Shown one piece after another: positions 8,427 through 16,637 of a stretch of DNA of 40,946 nucleotides. The notes under the pieces were generated by a model that saw only the letters and a list, made by a program, of their open reading frames with translations, ran no database searches and was not told where the DNA came from. Positions within the stretch are counted from its first letter, which is position 1. Every line of letters begins with the position of its first letter. Source of the stretch: Amphritea sp. (GTDB lineage: Bacteria; Pseudomonadota; Gammaproteobacteria; Pseudomonadales; Balneatricaceae). A program made the translations under genes and the position numbers. Location: positions 1 through 40,946 of the forward strand of contig JAOXSA010000128.1 of assembly GCA_025800245.1 (NCBI GenBank). Reading direction: 5' to 3'.

Positions 8427-9305
8427 ATGGTCTATACAGGACGTTTCGCCCCCTCGCCTACCGGCCCGCTCCATTTCGGCTCCCTGCTGGCAGCACTGGC
8501 CAGTTACCTTGACGCACGCGCCCAACAGGGCCGTTGGTTACTCCGTATTGAAGATCTTGATCCGCCCCGGGAGATGCCCGGTGCCTGTGATCGCATCCTC
8601 CATTCGCTGGAAAGATTTGGCCTGCACTGGGATGACACCGCCATCTGGCAAAGCCAGAGACTGCCTCTGTATCGGGATATTCTGGAACAACTGATAGCTC
8701 AGGGCGATAGCTATTATTGCCAGTGTTCCCGTACTCAGCTTCGTAAACGCAGCGGCAGTTCACTGTATGACGGCTACTGTTTTGAACATCCACCTGAGAA
8801 TAATGAAGGCGCAGCCGTTCGCTGTCGTTGCCCTGAAGATATCCCATTCACTGACCGGATTTTAGGCCGACAGCAGTTCCCGGCGTTACGGGAAGACTTT
8901 GTTATCTTCCGACGGGACAGCTTCTTCGCCTATCAACTGGCAGTCACAGTCGATGACTCGGCCCAGAATATCAGCCACATTGTGCGCGGTTCCGATCTGC
9001 TGGATTCCACACCCAAACAGCTGCGCTTACAACAGTTACTGGGTTATGAACAGCCAGAGTATGCCCACATCCCTGTGGCCAGTAATGCTGAGGGTCAGAA
9101 GCTGAGCAAGCAGACCTTTGCCAGGGCGTTGGATGATGAAAAACCGGTACCGCAATTGGTTGCAGCTCTCGACTTTCTGGGTCAGCAACCGCCGCAGGAT
9201 CTACTCCTGTCCAGTGTTGATGAATGTCTGAAATGGGCTGTCAGCCATTGGGATATCAACAAGATACCGCCACAAACCGCCATCCATTGGGAGGAACGCA
9301 CTTAA
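8427..9305 (+). CDS. gluQ: Glutamyl-Q tRNA(Asp) synthetase
   Basis: 292 residues, a truncated relative of glutamyl-tRNA synthetase lacking the anticodon-binding domain. It activates glutamate and attaches it to queuosine in tRNA(Asp). Visible features are the HIGH-type motif in FAPSPTGPLHFGSLLAAL, a zinc site with CQC and YDGYC (about residues 100-125), and the KMSKS counterpart EGQKLSKQ. The ATG at 8427 is preferred to an upstream TTG at 8406 because the family begins just before YTGRFAPSPTG. Its stop overlaps the start of the next small gene (TAATG). The gene is often called yadB or gluQRS. Confidence 0.95.
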   Translation: MVYTGRFAPSPTGPLHFGSLLAALASYLDARAQQGRWLLRIEDLDPPREMPGACDRILHSLERFGLHWDDTAIWQSQRLPLYRDILEQLIAQGDSYYCQCSRTQLRKRSGSSLYDGYCFEHPPENNEGAAVRCRCPEDIPFTDRILGRQQFPALREDFVIFRRDSFFAYQLAVTVDDSAQNISHIVRGSDLLDSTPKQLRLQQLLGYEQPEYAHIPVASNAEGQKLSKQTFARALDDEKPVPQLVAALDFLGQQPPQDLLLSSVDECLKWAVSHWDINKIPPQTAIHWEERT

Positions 9306-9481
9306 TGCATCTGTACCGTTTGCTGATCGTTCTGGTGATTGGCGGCTACCTGCTATCACCGATACTGGAAGCCTGGTGGCCGGATTCCGCGTCTCCCTGG
9401 TACCGTCCGTTCCTGATCTGGGGCGTACTGATCATAATGGTCGCGATTCTGGAATGGAGGCGTCGCCGCGATGAGCTTTAA
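9305..9481 (+). CDS. 58-residue membrane protein between gluQ and cbrA (CbrX-like)
   Basis: Starts at the ATG overlapping the gluQ stop (TAATG) and ends 11 bases inside cbrA. The sequence has two hydrophobic segments, about residues 2-19 (HLYRLLIVLVIGGYLLSP) and 34-49 (RPFLIWGVLIIMVAIL). They are separated by a Trp/Pro-rich turn and followed by a basic tail (EWRRRRDEL). A short ORF in exactly this position, cbrX, has been described in Pseudomonas putida with cbrA translation linked to it. The cbrA ribosome site (GGAGG, 9456-9460) lies inside this gene. A structural role with CbrA or a purely translational-coupling role are both possible. Confidence 0.75.
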   Translation: MHLYRLLIVLVIGGYLLSPILEAWWPDSASPWYRPFLIWGVLIIMVAILEWRRRRDEL

Positions 9482-12380
9482 TCTGGCTGAGCTGTTGGTC
9501 ATCGGCATTACCTATCTGACCTTCCTGTTCGGAACCGCCTACATCACTGAACGAGGCTGGATTCCGCAACGGTTGATCTACCACCCGATTACTTATGTGT
9601 TGTCACTGGGCATCTTTACCAGTGTCTGGACCTTTTACGGTACTTTCGCCCTGGCCAAAGAGTCTGGTTACAGTTTTCTGGCATCCTATCTCGGAGCATC
9701 CGCTGCCTTTTTCCTCGCTCCGGTGTTACTGGTGCCGATCCTGCGGATTACCCGCACCTATCAGCTAAGCTCTCTCGCAGATCTGTTTGCCTTCCGCTAC
9801 CGCTCAGCTACGGCAGGGACCCTGACAGCACTGTTCACGGTGCTGGCGACACTGCCGCTTATTTCGATCCAGATTCAGGCAGTGGCAGATTCTCTACACC
9901 TGCTGAACAATGATTTTACGTCGAACCAGATCGCCATGGGTTTCTGTACTCTGATCGGTTTGTTCTCCATCCTGTTCGGCGCACGCCATCCGTCTCTGCG
10001 CTACAACCGCACCGGGCTGATCATCGCTATGGCCACCAGCTCACTGATCAAGCTGATCGCCCTTGGCGGCATTGCTATCTATGTATTCTTTGAAGTACTG
10101 GGTGGCCAGGATGGACTAAATCAGTGGTTGCTGAATAACCCGGAGCAACTGGAAGTTTTCAACACACCGCTGGATAACGATATGTGGCGCACGATGCTGC
10201 TGGGCTTTTTCTCGGCGGCCATCGTCATGCCCCACACCTTCCACATGATGTTTACCGAGAACACCTCATCCAACAGTCTTTATAAGGCCAGCTGGGGAAT
10301 GCCGCTATACCTGTTACTGCTGGCACTGGCGGTTCCTCCTATTCTGTGGGCCGCAGTGAAACTGGGCGTTGCCCACGAACCGACTTATCTGATTCTGTAT
10401 CTGGGTACCGCAGTAGGATCAGATCTGCTCACCGTCCTGGCATTTATAGGTGGTCTGGCTGCGGCCAGCGGCATCATCATCGTTGCCACCATATCTATCG
10501 CCTCCATGCTGCAGAACCATATTTTCCTGCCTATGTTGCAAACCCCGGGCAATCAGCAGATCTATGCCCGCTTGTTATGGTTACGACGGTTACTGATCAT
10601 GGGGCTGATGCTGTGCAGCTATCTGTTCTATATCCGCATTGGTGCCAGCCATAATCTGCACTGGCTGGGTACCCTGGCATTTGTTGCTTTTATGCAGTTC
10701 CTGCCAGGCATTCTGGCGACTCTGTTCTGGCCCGCAGCAAACCGTAAAGGTTTCTGCGCCGGTCTCTGCATCGGCATGATGATCTGGCTGTCCACCATGG
10801 CCCTGCAACTATTGCGGGGTGAAGATATCGGTTTTGATACCTCGCTTTTTACCGAGGAAGCCTGGCATCAGTATGCTATTTACTCTCTGGCAGCCAATAT
10901 TGCAGTATTCCTGGTGGTATCGATGCTGACCCGCAGCTCCAGCGAAGAGATCAGCAGCGCCACCGCCTGTCTTCACAACAGCCTGCACCGTCCGTCAGGC
11001 CCGCAGCTGAATATCAGCCATTCCGATGAGCTGGTAACACTGCTGAGCAAGCGCCTCGGTCATGCCACGGCAAAACGGGAGATCAATAACGCCCTGCGCG
11101 AACTTCATCTGCAGCCGGGCACGCTCAACGGTATGGATCTGATCAGGCTACGCTCATTAATCGAGAGCCGCCTCAGCGCTCTGTTCGGCCCGGTAGAAGC
11201 CAGTACACTGCTGAACGCCAACATCCCCCCTACCGCAACTGACCAGTACCGCACCCGGGATATCCACCTGATGGAAGGTCAGCTGGAAAATTATCAGGAA
11301 CGACTCACCGGTCTTGCCGCCGAGCTGGATAACCTGCGCCGCCACCACCGGATGACATTGCAGCGGCTGCCGATCGGTGCCTGCTCTCTGGATGACAAGG
11401 GACAGATTATTTTCTGGAACAGCGAGATGGAGCATCTGACCGGCATTCCGGTATCAGAAGTACTGAGTAAACCGCTGACAGATCTTGCCGCTCCCTGGGG
11501 TGAACTACTGACCGAGTTCTCTGCGCAGGAACAGAATCACCTTCTGTCGCACCACCTGCTTATTGATGGCGAGAACTGCTGGTTAAGCCTGCACAAAGCC
11601 ACCCTGACCGATGACAGTAATGCGATGGTCATCCTGCTGGAAAATGAAACCGAGAATCAGATTCTTGTGAACCGCCTGTCCCATAACGAACGACTGGCCT
11701 CCATCGGTCGCTTTGCCGCGGGGGTGGCTCACGAAATTGGTAATCCGGTCACCGGTATCGCCTGTCTGGCGCAGAACCTGAAATATGAAACCGATCAGGA
11801 ACCGGTACTGGAAAGTGGGGAGCAGATACTCGAGCAGACTCACCGGATTACCCGTATCGTGCAATCTCTGGTGCGCTTCGCTCATACCGGCCAGAGCGAT
11901 GGTCAGGCACTGATCGAAACCGTCAACCTGAAACAGGTAGTTGACGATGCTATCCACCTGCTCTCCCTGGACAGTCAGAGCAAACAGCAGCAACTGATTA
12001 ACCGGATCGCCCCGGTGTTCCGGGTCACAGGTGATCCTCAGAAGTTATTACAGGTCTTTGTTAACCTGATAAACAACGCCAGCGATGCTTCGGACGATGG
12101 CGCGTCTGTCTGGATCGATGCCGAACAGGGCAGTAATTCCGTGAAAGTGATGGTCACCGACGAGGGCAGCGGTATTGCTCCGGAGCATCAGCACAAGCTG
12201 TTCGAGCCGTTTTTTACCACTAAAGATCCAGGCAAAGGCACTGGCCTTGGACTGCCTTTGGTGTATAACATCATCGAAGAGCATTATGGTAGTATCAGTA
12301 TTGTGAGTCCCGCCAATAAAAATCAGAACACAGGCACTCAGGTGGTTATCACCCTCCCAAAAAGTTCGCAGGAAACATAA
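9471..12380 (+). CDS. cbrA: Sensor histidine kinase CbrA with sodium/solute symporter domain
   Basis: 969 residues, close to Pseudomonas CbrA. The N-terminal half (to about residue 495) is a polytopic sodium:solute-symporter-like domain with many membrane spans (LLVIGITYLTFLFGTAYI; FLPGILATLFWP). After a linker and a helical stretch (MEGQLENYQERLTGLAAELD) comes a PAS-like domain (ACSLDDKGQIIFWNSEMEHL). The HisKA box is AAGVAHEIGNPVTGI with phospho-acceptor H754. The ATPase domain shows NLINNASDA, DEGSGIAPE and KGTGLGLPLV. The start ATG at 9471 has GGAGG 10 bases upstream. CbrA with CbrB controls carbon/nitrogen balance and use of amino acids and histidine in pseudomonads; the true signal is unresolved. 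Confidence 0.95.
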   Translation: MSFNLAELLVIGITYLTFLFGTAYITERGWIPQRLIYHPITYVLSLGIFTSVWTFYGTFALAKESGYSFLASYLGASAAFFLAPVLLVPILRITRTYQLSSLADLFAFRYRSATAGTLTALFTVLATLPLISIQIQAVADSLHLLNNDFTSNQIAMGFCTLIGLFSILFGARHPSLRYNRTGLIIAMATSSLIKLIALGGIAIYVFFEVLGGQDGLNQWLLNNPEQLEVFNTPLDNDMWRTMLLGFFSAAIVMPHTFHMMFTENTSSNSLYKASWGMPLYLLLLALAVPPILWAAVKLGVAHEPTYLILYLGTAVGSDLLTVLAFIGGLAAASGIIIVATISIASMLQNHIFLPMLQTPGNQQIYARLLWLRRLLIMGLMLCSYLFYIRIGASHNLHWLGTLAFVAFMQFLPGILATLFWPAANRKGFCAGLCIGMMIWLSTMALQLLRGEDIGFDTSLFTEEAWHQYAIYSLAANIAVFLVVSMLTRSSSEEISSATACLHNSLHRPSGPQLNISHSDELVTLLSKRLGHATAKREINNALRELHLQPGTLNGMDLIRLRSLIESRLSALFGPVEASTLLNANIPPTATDQYRTRDIHLMEGQLENYQERLTGLAAELDNLRRHHRMTLQRLPIGACSLDDKGQIIFWNSEMEHLTGIPVSEVLSKPLTDLAAPWGELLTEFSAQEQNHLLSHHLLIDGENCWLSLHKATLTDDSNAMVILLENETENQILVNRLSHNERLASIGRFAAGVAHEIGNPVTGIACLAQNLKYETDQEPVLESGEQILEQTHRITRIVQSLVRFAHTGQSDGQALIETVNLKQVVDDAIHLLSLDSQSKQQQLINRIAPVFRVTGDPQKLLQVFVNLINNASDASDDGASVWIDAEQGSNSVKVMVTDEGSGIAPEHQHKLFEPFFTTKDPGKGTGLGLPLVYNIIEEHYGSISIVSPANKNQNTGTQVVITLPKSSQET

Positions 12381-12398
12381 CACCAGCGAAAGATGTTC

Positions 12399-12441
12399 AG
12401 GAAGCTTCCTTATTGGAGGCCTTCTTTGTAGGAAGATAAGG
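12399..12441 (+). promoter_or_regulatory. Palindrome and possible translation-control structure ahead of cbrB
   Basis: The 69-base cbrA-cbrB spacer contains a perfect 12-bp palindrome, AGGAAGCTTCCT, at 12399-12410. Its right arm can also pair with AGGAAG (12430-12435), or in another register CCTTAT (12408-12413) pairs with ATAAGG (12436-12441), which includes the cbrB ribosome site AAGG. These pairings are mutually exclusive. Function is inferred only. Confidence 0.35.
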
Positions 12442-12449
12442 TAAACCGA

Positions 12450-13838
12450 ATGAGCCGAATTCTGATCGTCGAAGACGAAACGATTATCCGGTCGGCCCTG
12501 CGCCGACTGCTGGAACGCAATCATTACACTGTTGATGATGCCGGTTCCGTCGATGAAGCGACCGCGCAATTCAATCTCAATGACTACAACCTGATTATCA
12601 GCGATCTGCGTTTGCCGGGTGCCCCGGGTACTGATCTGATCAATCTGGCCAAAGCGGTCCCCGTCGTGATTATGACCAGCTACGCCAGTATGCGCTCCGC
12701 GGTTGAGGCAATGAAGCTTGGCGCGGTGGACTATATCGCCAAACCCTTTGATCACGATGAGATCATCGAAACCATCGGCAATATTCTGAAGATGCGTGGT
12801 ACTGAAAATAAGCCCGCTCAGGATGATCAACCGGCAGCCCCCCGTCCGGCCAATGAGATGGTCGGTAACTGCAAGCCGATGCAGGAACTGTTCAAACGGA
12901 TCAGTAAAGTCGCAGGCACAGATGCCACGGTATTGATCCAGGGTGAATCCGGTACCGGTAAGGAACTGGCTGCCCGGGCAATTCATCAACAAAGCGCACG
13001 GGCTGATGCACCGATGGTGTCAGTTAACTGCGCATCAATCCCTGAAACGCTGATTGAATCCGAACTGTTCGGCCATGAAAAAGGCGCCTTTACCGGCGCG
13101 GATGCTACCCGCAACGGTCTGATCGAAGCGGCCAATGGCGGCACCCTGTTCCTCGACGAGATTGGTGAACTGCCACTGGAAGCCCAGGCTCGCCTGCTTC
13201 GTTTTCTGCAGGAAAGTGAGATCCGCCGGGTCGGCTCTGTTAAGTCGATCAATGTCGATGTCCGTCTGATCGCGGCAACCCACCGTAACCTCAAGGCGCT
13301 GGCTAAAAGTGGCGAGTTCCGGGAAGACCTGTACTACCGGCTCTATGTTATGGAACTGCAGATGCCCCCATTACGGCAGCGTGGTGAAGATATCATCGAA
13401 ATCGCCCGTCAGTTCCTGCAACGCAGTTGTGAAAAGCTTGGCTCAGAGATGCTGGAATTCAGTGATGATGCCTGCCAGACCATGCTGCGCTATGACTGGC
13501 CTGGTAACGTCCGGGAACTGCAGAACGCCATCGAACGAGCAGTTATTCTGGCCGATGACCATCAGATCACCACTGATCTTCTTGGTCTGGATATCGAGCC
13601 TGAATCCTTAGCCTCCATTGAAAGCAGCTTTACCAGCAGTAGCTCACTGGCCGGTGAATCCGATATGGATCGCAGCGAGCGCAAAACAGAAAGTTTGTCG
13701 CTGGATGATTATTTTCAGCGCTTTGTGCTCGACAATCAGGACAGTATGAGTGAAACCGCACTGGCGAAAAAGCTGGGCATCAGCCGCAAATGCCTGTGGG
13801 AAAGACGTCAGAAGTTAGGCATTCCACGTAAACGCTGA
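12450..13838 (+). CDS. cbrB: NtrC-family sigma-54 response regulator CbrB
   Basis: 462 residues. The receiver domain (1-120) has the acidic pocket VEDE, phospho-acceptor D52 in [10 protein letters not shown] and the lysine of YIAKPFD. The central AAA+ sigma-54 activation domain has Walker A GESGTGKE (about residue 169), the GAFTGAD loop that contacts sigma-54, and Walker [13 protein letters not shown]. The C-terminal Fis-type helix-turn-helix is [20 protein letters not shown]. It activates sigma-54 promoters when phosphorylated by CbrA. The half-site cluster and sigma-54 promoter directly downstream are the expected target. The ribosome site AAGG lies about 9 bases before the ATG. Confidence 0.96.
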   Translation: MSRILIVEDETIIRSALRRLLERNHYTVDDAGSVDEATAQFNLNDYNLIISDLRLPGAPGTDLINLAKAVPVVIMTSYASMRSAVEAMKLGAVDYIAKPFDHDEIIETIGNILKMRGTENKPAQDDQPAAPRPANEMVGNCKPMQELFKRISKVAGTDATVLIQGESGTGKELAARAIHQQSARADAPMVSVNCASIPETLIESELFGHEKGAFTGADATRNGLIEAANGGTLFLDEIGELPLEAQARLLRFLQESEIRRVGSVKSINVDVRLIAATHRNLKALAKSGEFREDLYYRLYVMELQMPPLRQRGEDIIEIARQFLQRSCEKLGSEMLEFSDDACQTMLRYDWPGNVRELQNAIERAVILADDHQITTDLLGLDIEPESLASIESSFTSSSSLAGESDMDRSERKTESLSLDDYFQRFVLDNQDSMSETALAKKLGISRKCLWERRQKLGIPRKR

Positions 13839-13875
13839 TCTTTTTTAACGCGTCCACGACAACACCGGAAAGAAA

Positions 13876-13906
13876 GCCCTGCAAAATAGTTTTGCAGGGC
13901 TTTTTT
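13876..13906 (+). terminator. Strong intrinsic terminator of cbrB
   Basis: An 11-bp perfect stem, GCCCTGCAAAA (13876-13886) and TTTTGCAGGGC (13890-13900) with a TAG loop, is followed by six T. It separates cbrB transcription from the downstream RNA locus. Confidence 0.95.
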
Positions 13907-13967
13907 ATTCATCAGAGGAAATCCGCACCAAACACGACAACAAGCTGTCGTTTATACTTAAGTTTTA

Positions 13968-14114
13968 GTTACCGTTACACCCAAAGTGTTACCTTTCCCG
14001 CATTACGCAGATGCAGCATGGGTAGATAGGTAACACTTTGCAGGGTAACACCGGTAACAATTCCTGAACATTTGTTACAAAAAAATTAAAATTCATTAAA
14101 TAACAACAGGTTAC
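13968..14114 (+). promoter_or_regulatory. Cluster of GTTAC/GTAAC half-sites, probable CbrB enhancer
   Basis: Eight pentamers in 147 bases: GTTAC at 13968, 13974, 13988, 14074 and 14110; GTAAC at 14030, 14045 and 14054. Two of these form a perfect 13-bp inverted repeat, CAAAGTGTTACCT (13982-13994) and AGGTAACACTTTG (14028-14040), with 33 bases between the arms. CbrB of pseudomonads is reported to bind TGTTAC-N14-GTAACA. The half-sites agree but the spacing does not, so this is an inferred upstream activator site for the sigma-54 promoter at 14121. Confidence 0.7.
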
Positions 14115-14120
14115 AAAAAC

Positions 14121-14136
14121 TGGCACAGCACCTGCT
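14121..14136 (+). promoter_or_regulatory. Sigma-54 (-24/-12) promoter of the CrcZ-like RNA
   Basis: TGGCACAGCACCTGCT matches the sigma-54 consensus TGGCAC-N5-TTGCW at all but one position. It keeps the invariant GG (14122-14123) and GC (14134-14135) exactly ten bases apart. Transcription would begin near 14147. It sits just downstream of the GTTAC cluster, as expected for an enhancer-dependent promoter. Confidence 0.85.
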
Positions 14137-14146
14137 ATTATTTACG

Positions 14147-14361
14147 CAACAAGAAAAAGAATACTTTAAGCAGATAATCACAATAAAAATAAAACCCAGA
14201 TTGTGTGCCGATAAGTAACCCTGCCTCGAACAATAATAAAAATGAGGCTTACAAAGCTGATCGCTGATACGACACCTTTAAACAACGGTCCCGAATCAGT
14301 GCTCTTAGAAATAAAAACAACAAGCTAAGGCTAGCGTTGTTGTCTTTAGGCGGTCAGCTTT
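14147..14361 (+). ncRNA. crcZ: CrcZ-like small RNA (Hfq/Crc titrating)
   Basis: No credible ORF. The stretch between cbrB and pcnB holds four clusters of the catabolite motif AAnAAnAA: AACAAGAA at 14148, AATAAAAA at 14182, AACAATAATAAAAA at 14229-14242, and AATAAAAACAACAA at 14310-14323. The third is displayed in the loop of a hairpin, GCCTC (14223-14227) with GAGGC (14244-14248). A 12-bp stem with one G-U pair joins 14253-14264 to 14350-14361. Inside it is a hairpin at 14317-14343 followed by CTTT. In Pseudomonas, CrcZ lies in exactly this position and is driven by CbrB and sigma-54; it sequesters Hfq/Crc to lift catabolite repression. The 5' end is inferred from the promoter. The 3' end is uncertain because no strong T-tract terminator follows. 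Confidence 0.75.
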
Positions 14362-14441
14362 ACCCATCCCTTATTTACCTGACTACCCTAATACCTGAAT
14401 CTGAATCGTTCCTGAAAATCGGGCGAAAAACGCACATTTCA

Positions 14442-14450
14442 TGCTATGAT
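14442..14450 (+). promoter_or_regulatory. Extended -10 promoter, probably of pcnB
   Basis: TGCTATGAT is a good extended -10 element (TGn followed by TATGAT). No clear -35 is seen at 14420-14427, which extended -10 promoters tolerate. Transcription would start near 14457, about 30 bases before the chosen pcnB start. This argues against the ATG codons at 14446/14449, which lie within the element. Confidence 0.5.
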
Positions 14451-14487
14451 GCGCGTCTTTAACTCTGGGCAATCTGTATTTCTCTCT

Positions 14488-15915
14488 ATGGACAAGAAGT
14501 CATCGTCACCAATCGGTTCATTTTTCCGGCGCTTACTGGGCCGTGATCAGGCAGAATCTGCTGACACTGTCGCAGCACCATTAGAAAATGGCCGACAACT
14601 CATTCCTGAAGAGGTACATCAGATTCCCCGCCGCCATCTTAATGATGCAGCGATGAAGACCGCCTACCATCTGCTGGATGAAGGCTACGAGGGCTATCTG
14701 GTTGGCGGCTGTATCCGGGACCTGCTTCTGGATAAGCGCCCGAAAGATTTCGATGTCGCGACTAACGCCACGCCCGAACAGGCCCATGAGCTGTTTCGCC
14801 GCTCACGGCTGATCGGTCGCCGTTTTAAGCTACTGCATGTCCGCTGGGGACGCGAGTTGATTGAAGTAGCAACATTCCGTGCCAGCCATGACAGCCAGCC
14901 AACTAATAATGATGGTGAGCATGGCCGCCAGAATGACAGCGGTCTGATCCTGCGGGATAACGTGTATGGCACCATCGAAGATGATGCCCTGCGCCGCGAC
15001 TTCACTGTCAACGCACTGTACTACTGCCCGAAAGATCACTGCGTCTATGATTTCGCCAACGGCTACAGTGACCTGCAGAATCGAACTCTGAGAATGATTG
15101 GCGATCCGGAAGCCCGTTACCGCGAAGACCCGGTACGGATGCTGCGAGCTGCCCGCTTTGCGGCGAAGCTGGACTTCACCATAGAACCAGCCACCGAAGA
15201 ACCCATTGCCCGCCTGGCACACCTGCTGGATGATATCGCTCCGGCACGTCTGTTTGATGAAGCGTTGAAAATCTTCCAGTCCGGCCACGGCGTCGAGTCT
15301 TTCCATCAGTTCCGCAAGCACAACCTGATGCAACAGCTGTTCCGCCAGACCGTTGAGAGCCTTGATAATCCTGGCGATGATCCGGTCGAAGCCCTGGTAC
15401 TGAATGCGCTGACCAATACAGACCGTCGTCTGCAACAGGGTAAGAGCGTCACCCCAGCATTTCTGTTTGCAGCATTCCTGTGGTATCCGATGGTCCGTCG
15501 GATGGCACAACTACAACGTGAAGAGGGTCTGCCACCGGTTCCGGCGATGCACGAAGCTGCCAACCAGGTTATCGGCGAACAGATTCGCCAGACCGCCATT
15601 CCACGCCGCTTCTCCACACCGATCCGGGAGATCTGGGAACTGCAGTTCCGTCTGCCACGCCGTCAGGGCAAACGCGCAGAACGCCTGCTTGAACACCCTC
15701 GTTTCAGAGCCGCTTATGATCTGTTGATTCTGCGTGAAAACAGCGGAGAAGATCTCAAGGGACTGGGTCAGTGGTGGACAGACTATCAGGCTCAGAATCC
15801 TCAGGCCCGCAACCAGATGACTCGGGAAGCGAATAAGGACGAACCACAAAAACGTCGTCGCCGACGTCGACGCCCGAACAAGAAGCGCACAGAGCAACAG
15901 CCTAAGCAAGACTAA
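14488..15915 (+). CDS. pcnB: Poly(A) polymerase I
   Basis: 476 residues from the ATG at 14488 (MDKKSSSPIGSFFRRLLGRD). An upstream ATG at 14446 would lie inside a probable -10 element. It adds 3' poly(A) tails that promote RNA decay. The nucleotidyltransferase core shows GYLVGGCIRDLLL followed by the metal-binding KRPKDFDVATNA (D-x-D), then RRDFTVNALYY and the PVRMLRAARFAAKLDF head-domain motif, all diagnostic of the class II CCA/PAP family. The C-terminus is extremely basic, with eight arginines in a row, fitting RNA binding. No good ribosome site is visible before the start. Starts of this gene are also odd in other species, so the N-terminus should be treated as provisional. Confidence 0.93.
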   Translation: MDKKSSSPIGSFFRRLLGRDQAESADTVAAPLENGRQLIPEEVHQIPRRHLNDAAMKTAYHLLDEGYEGYLVGGCIRDLLLDKRPKDFDVATNATPEQAHELFRRSRLIGRRFKLLHVRWGRELIEVATFRASHDSQPTNNDGEHGRQNDSGLILRDNVYGTIEDDALRRDFTVNALYYCPKDHCVYDFANGYSDLQNRTLRMIGDPEARYREDPVRMLRAARFAAKLDFTIEPATEEPIARLAHLLDDIAPARLFDEALKIFQSGHGVESFHQFRKHNLMQQLFRQTVESLDNPGDDPVEALVLNALTNTDRRLQQGKSVTPAFLFAAFLWYPMVRRMAQLQREEGLPPVPAMHEAANQVIGEQIRQTAIPRRFSTPIREIWELQFRLPRRQGKRAERLLEHPRFRAAYDLLILRENSGEDLKGLGQWWTDYQAQNPQARNQMTREANKDEPQKRRRRRRRPNKKRTEQQPKQD

Positions 15916-16015
15916 AGGCAGGGTTAAAGAGCAGAAATGAACAGACAAGATCCTGCTCTCTGATCCCTCAGACTGGTAGCGTTTCAGCCCCGTTTACTTC
16001 AACAGGTACTATTCT

Positions 16016-16510
16016 ATGAGTGTGTCTTCTGAATGGATTCGCTGCTATATCGGTCTGGGCAGCAATCTGGAAAATCCAGTCACCCAGGTAGCCACTGCGC
16101 TACTGGAACTTGAACGTCTGCCCCAGTGCCGTAATCTGGAACACTCCAGCCTCTATCGCAGCGATCCGGTCGGCCCGCCGGGTCAGCCGGACTACATCAA
16201 TGCCGTTGCCAGCATCGAAACCACTCTCGAGCCACTGGCACTGCTGGACGCCCTGCAATCGATTGAGCAGGAACACCAGCGCGTACGTATACAACACTGG
16301 GGCCCGCGCACACTCGATCTTGATCTGCTGCTTTATGGTGATCAAACCATTGAGTGCGAACGCCTTACCGTGCCCCACGCCTTTCTGCGCGAGCGCAATT
16401 TTGTACTCTACCCTCTGGCGGAGCTCAGCCCTGAACTGTCGCTTCCTGATGGCAGATCAATGGACGCACTACTGAAAGCTTGCGCCATCGATACGCTGGA
16501 AAGAATTTAA
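16016..16510 (+). CDS. folK: 2-amino-4-hydroxy-6-hydroxymethyldihydropteridine pyrophosphokinase
   Basis: 164 residues, normal HPPK length. It transfers pyrophosphate from ATP to the pterin in folate synthesis. Signature pieces are YIGLGSNLENP at the N-terminus, HSSLYRSDPVGPPGQPDYINAVA, and the HPPK hallmark WGPRTLDLDLLLYGD (about residues 92-106) with the two metal-binding aspartates, followed by VPHAFLRERNFVLYPL. It follows pcnB by 100 bases, as in other gammaproteobacteria, and precedes panB. Confidence 0.95.
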   Translation: MSVSSEWIRCYIGLGSNLENPVTQVATALLELERLPQCRNLEHSSLYRSDPVGPPGQPDYINAVASIETTLEPLALLDALQSIEQEHQRVRIQHWGPRTLDLDLLLYGDQTIECERLTVPHAFLRERNFVLYPLAELSPELSLPDGRSMDALLKACAIDTLERI

Positions 16511-16583
16511 CAGCGCATTCTCCTTAGCAGACAAAAGGTTATTTCGTTTTTGCTGCTTAGCACAATAGAGAATAGTTAAACCC

Positions 16584-16608
16584 GGTGGGCATAGGTATAA
16601 TCCCCACC
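16584..16608 (+). promoter_or_regulatory. Probable panBC promoter with -10 inside an inverted repeat
   Basis: A perfect TATAAT (16596-16601) lies 36 bases before panB and is flanked by GGTGGG (16584-16589) and CCCACC (16603-16608), an inverted 6-bp pair. The -35 at usual spacing (TAGTTA, 16573-16578) is weak. The inverted pair could be an operator; no regulator is identified. Confidence 0.5.
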
Positions 16609-16637
16609 CGTGTGAGTAACAAAATACAGGTTCTCTT

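Noticed and set aside
12048-12992. A 314-residue minus-strand ORF across the cbrA-cbrB junction
   Set aside because: It runs antisense through two clear genes and shows no motif or ribosome site.
14446-14487. Upstream start of pcnB
   Set aside because: The ATG is inside the extended -10 element TGCTATGAT.
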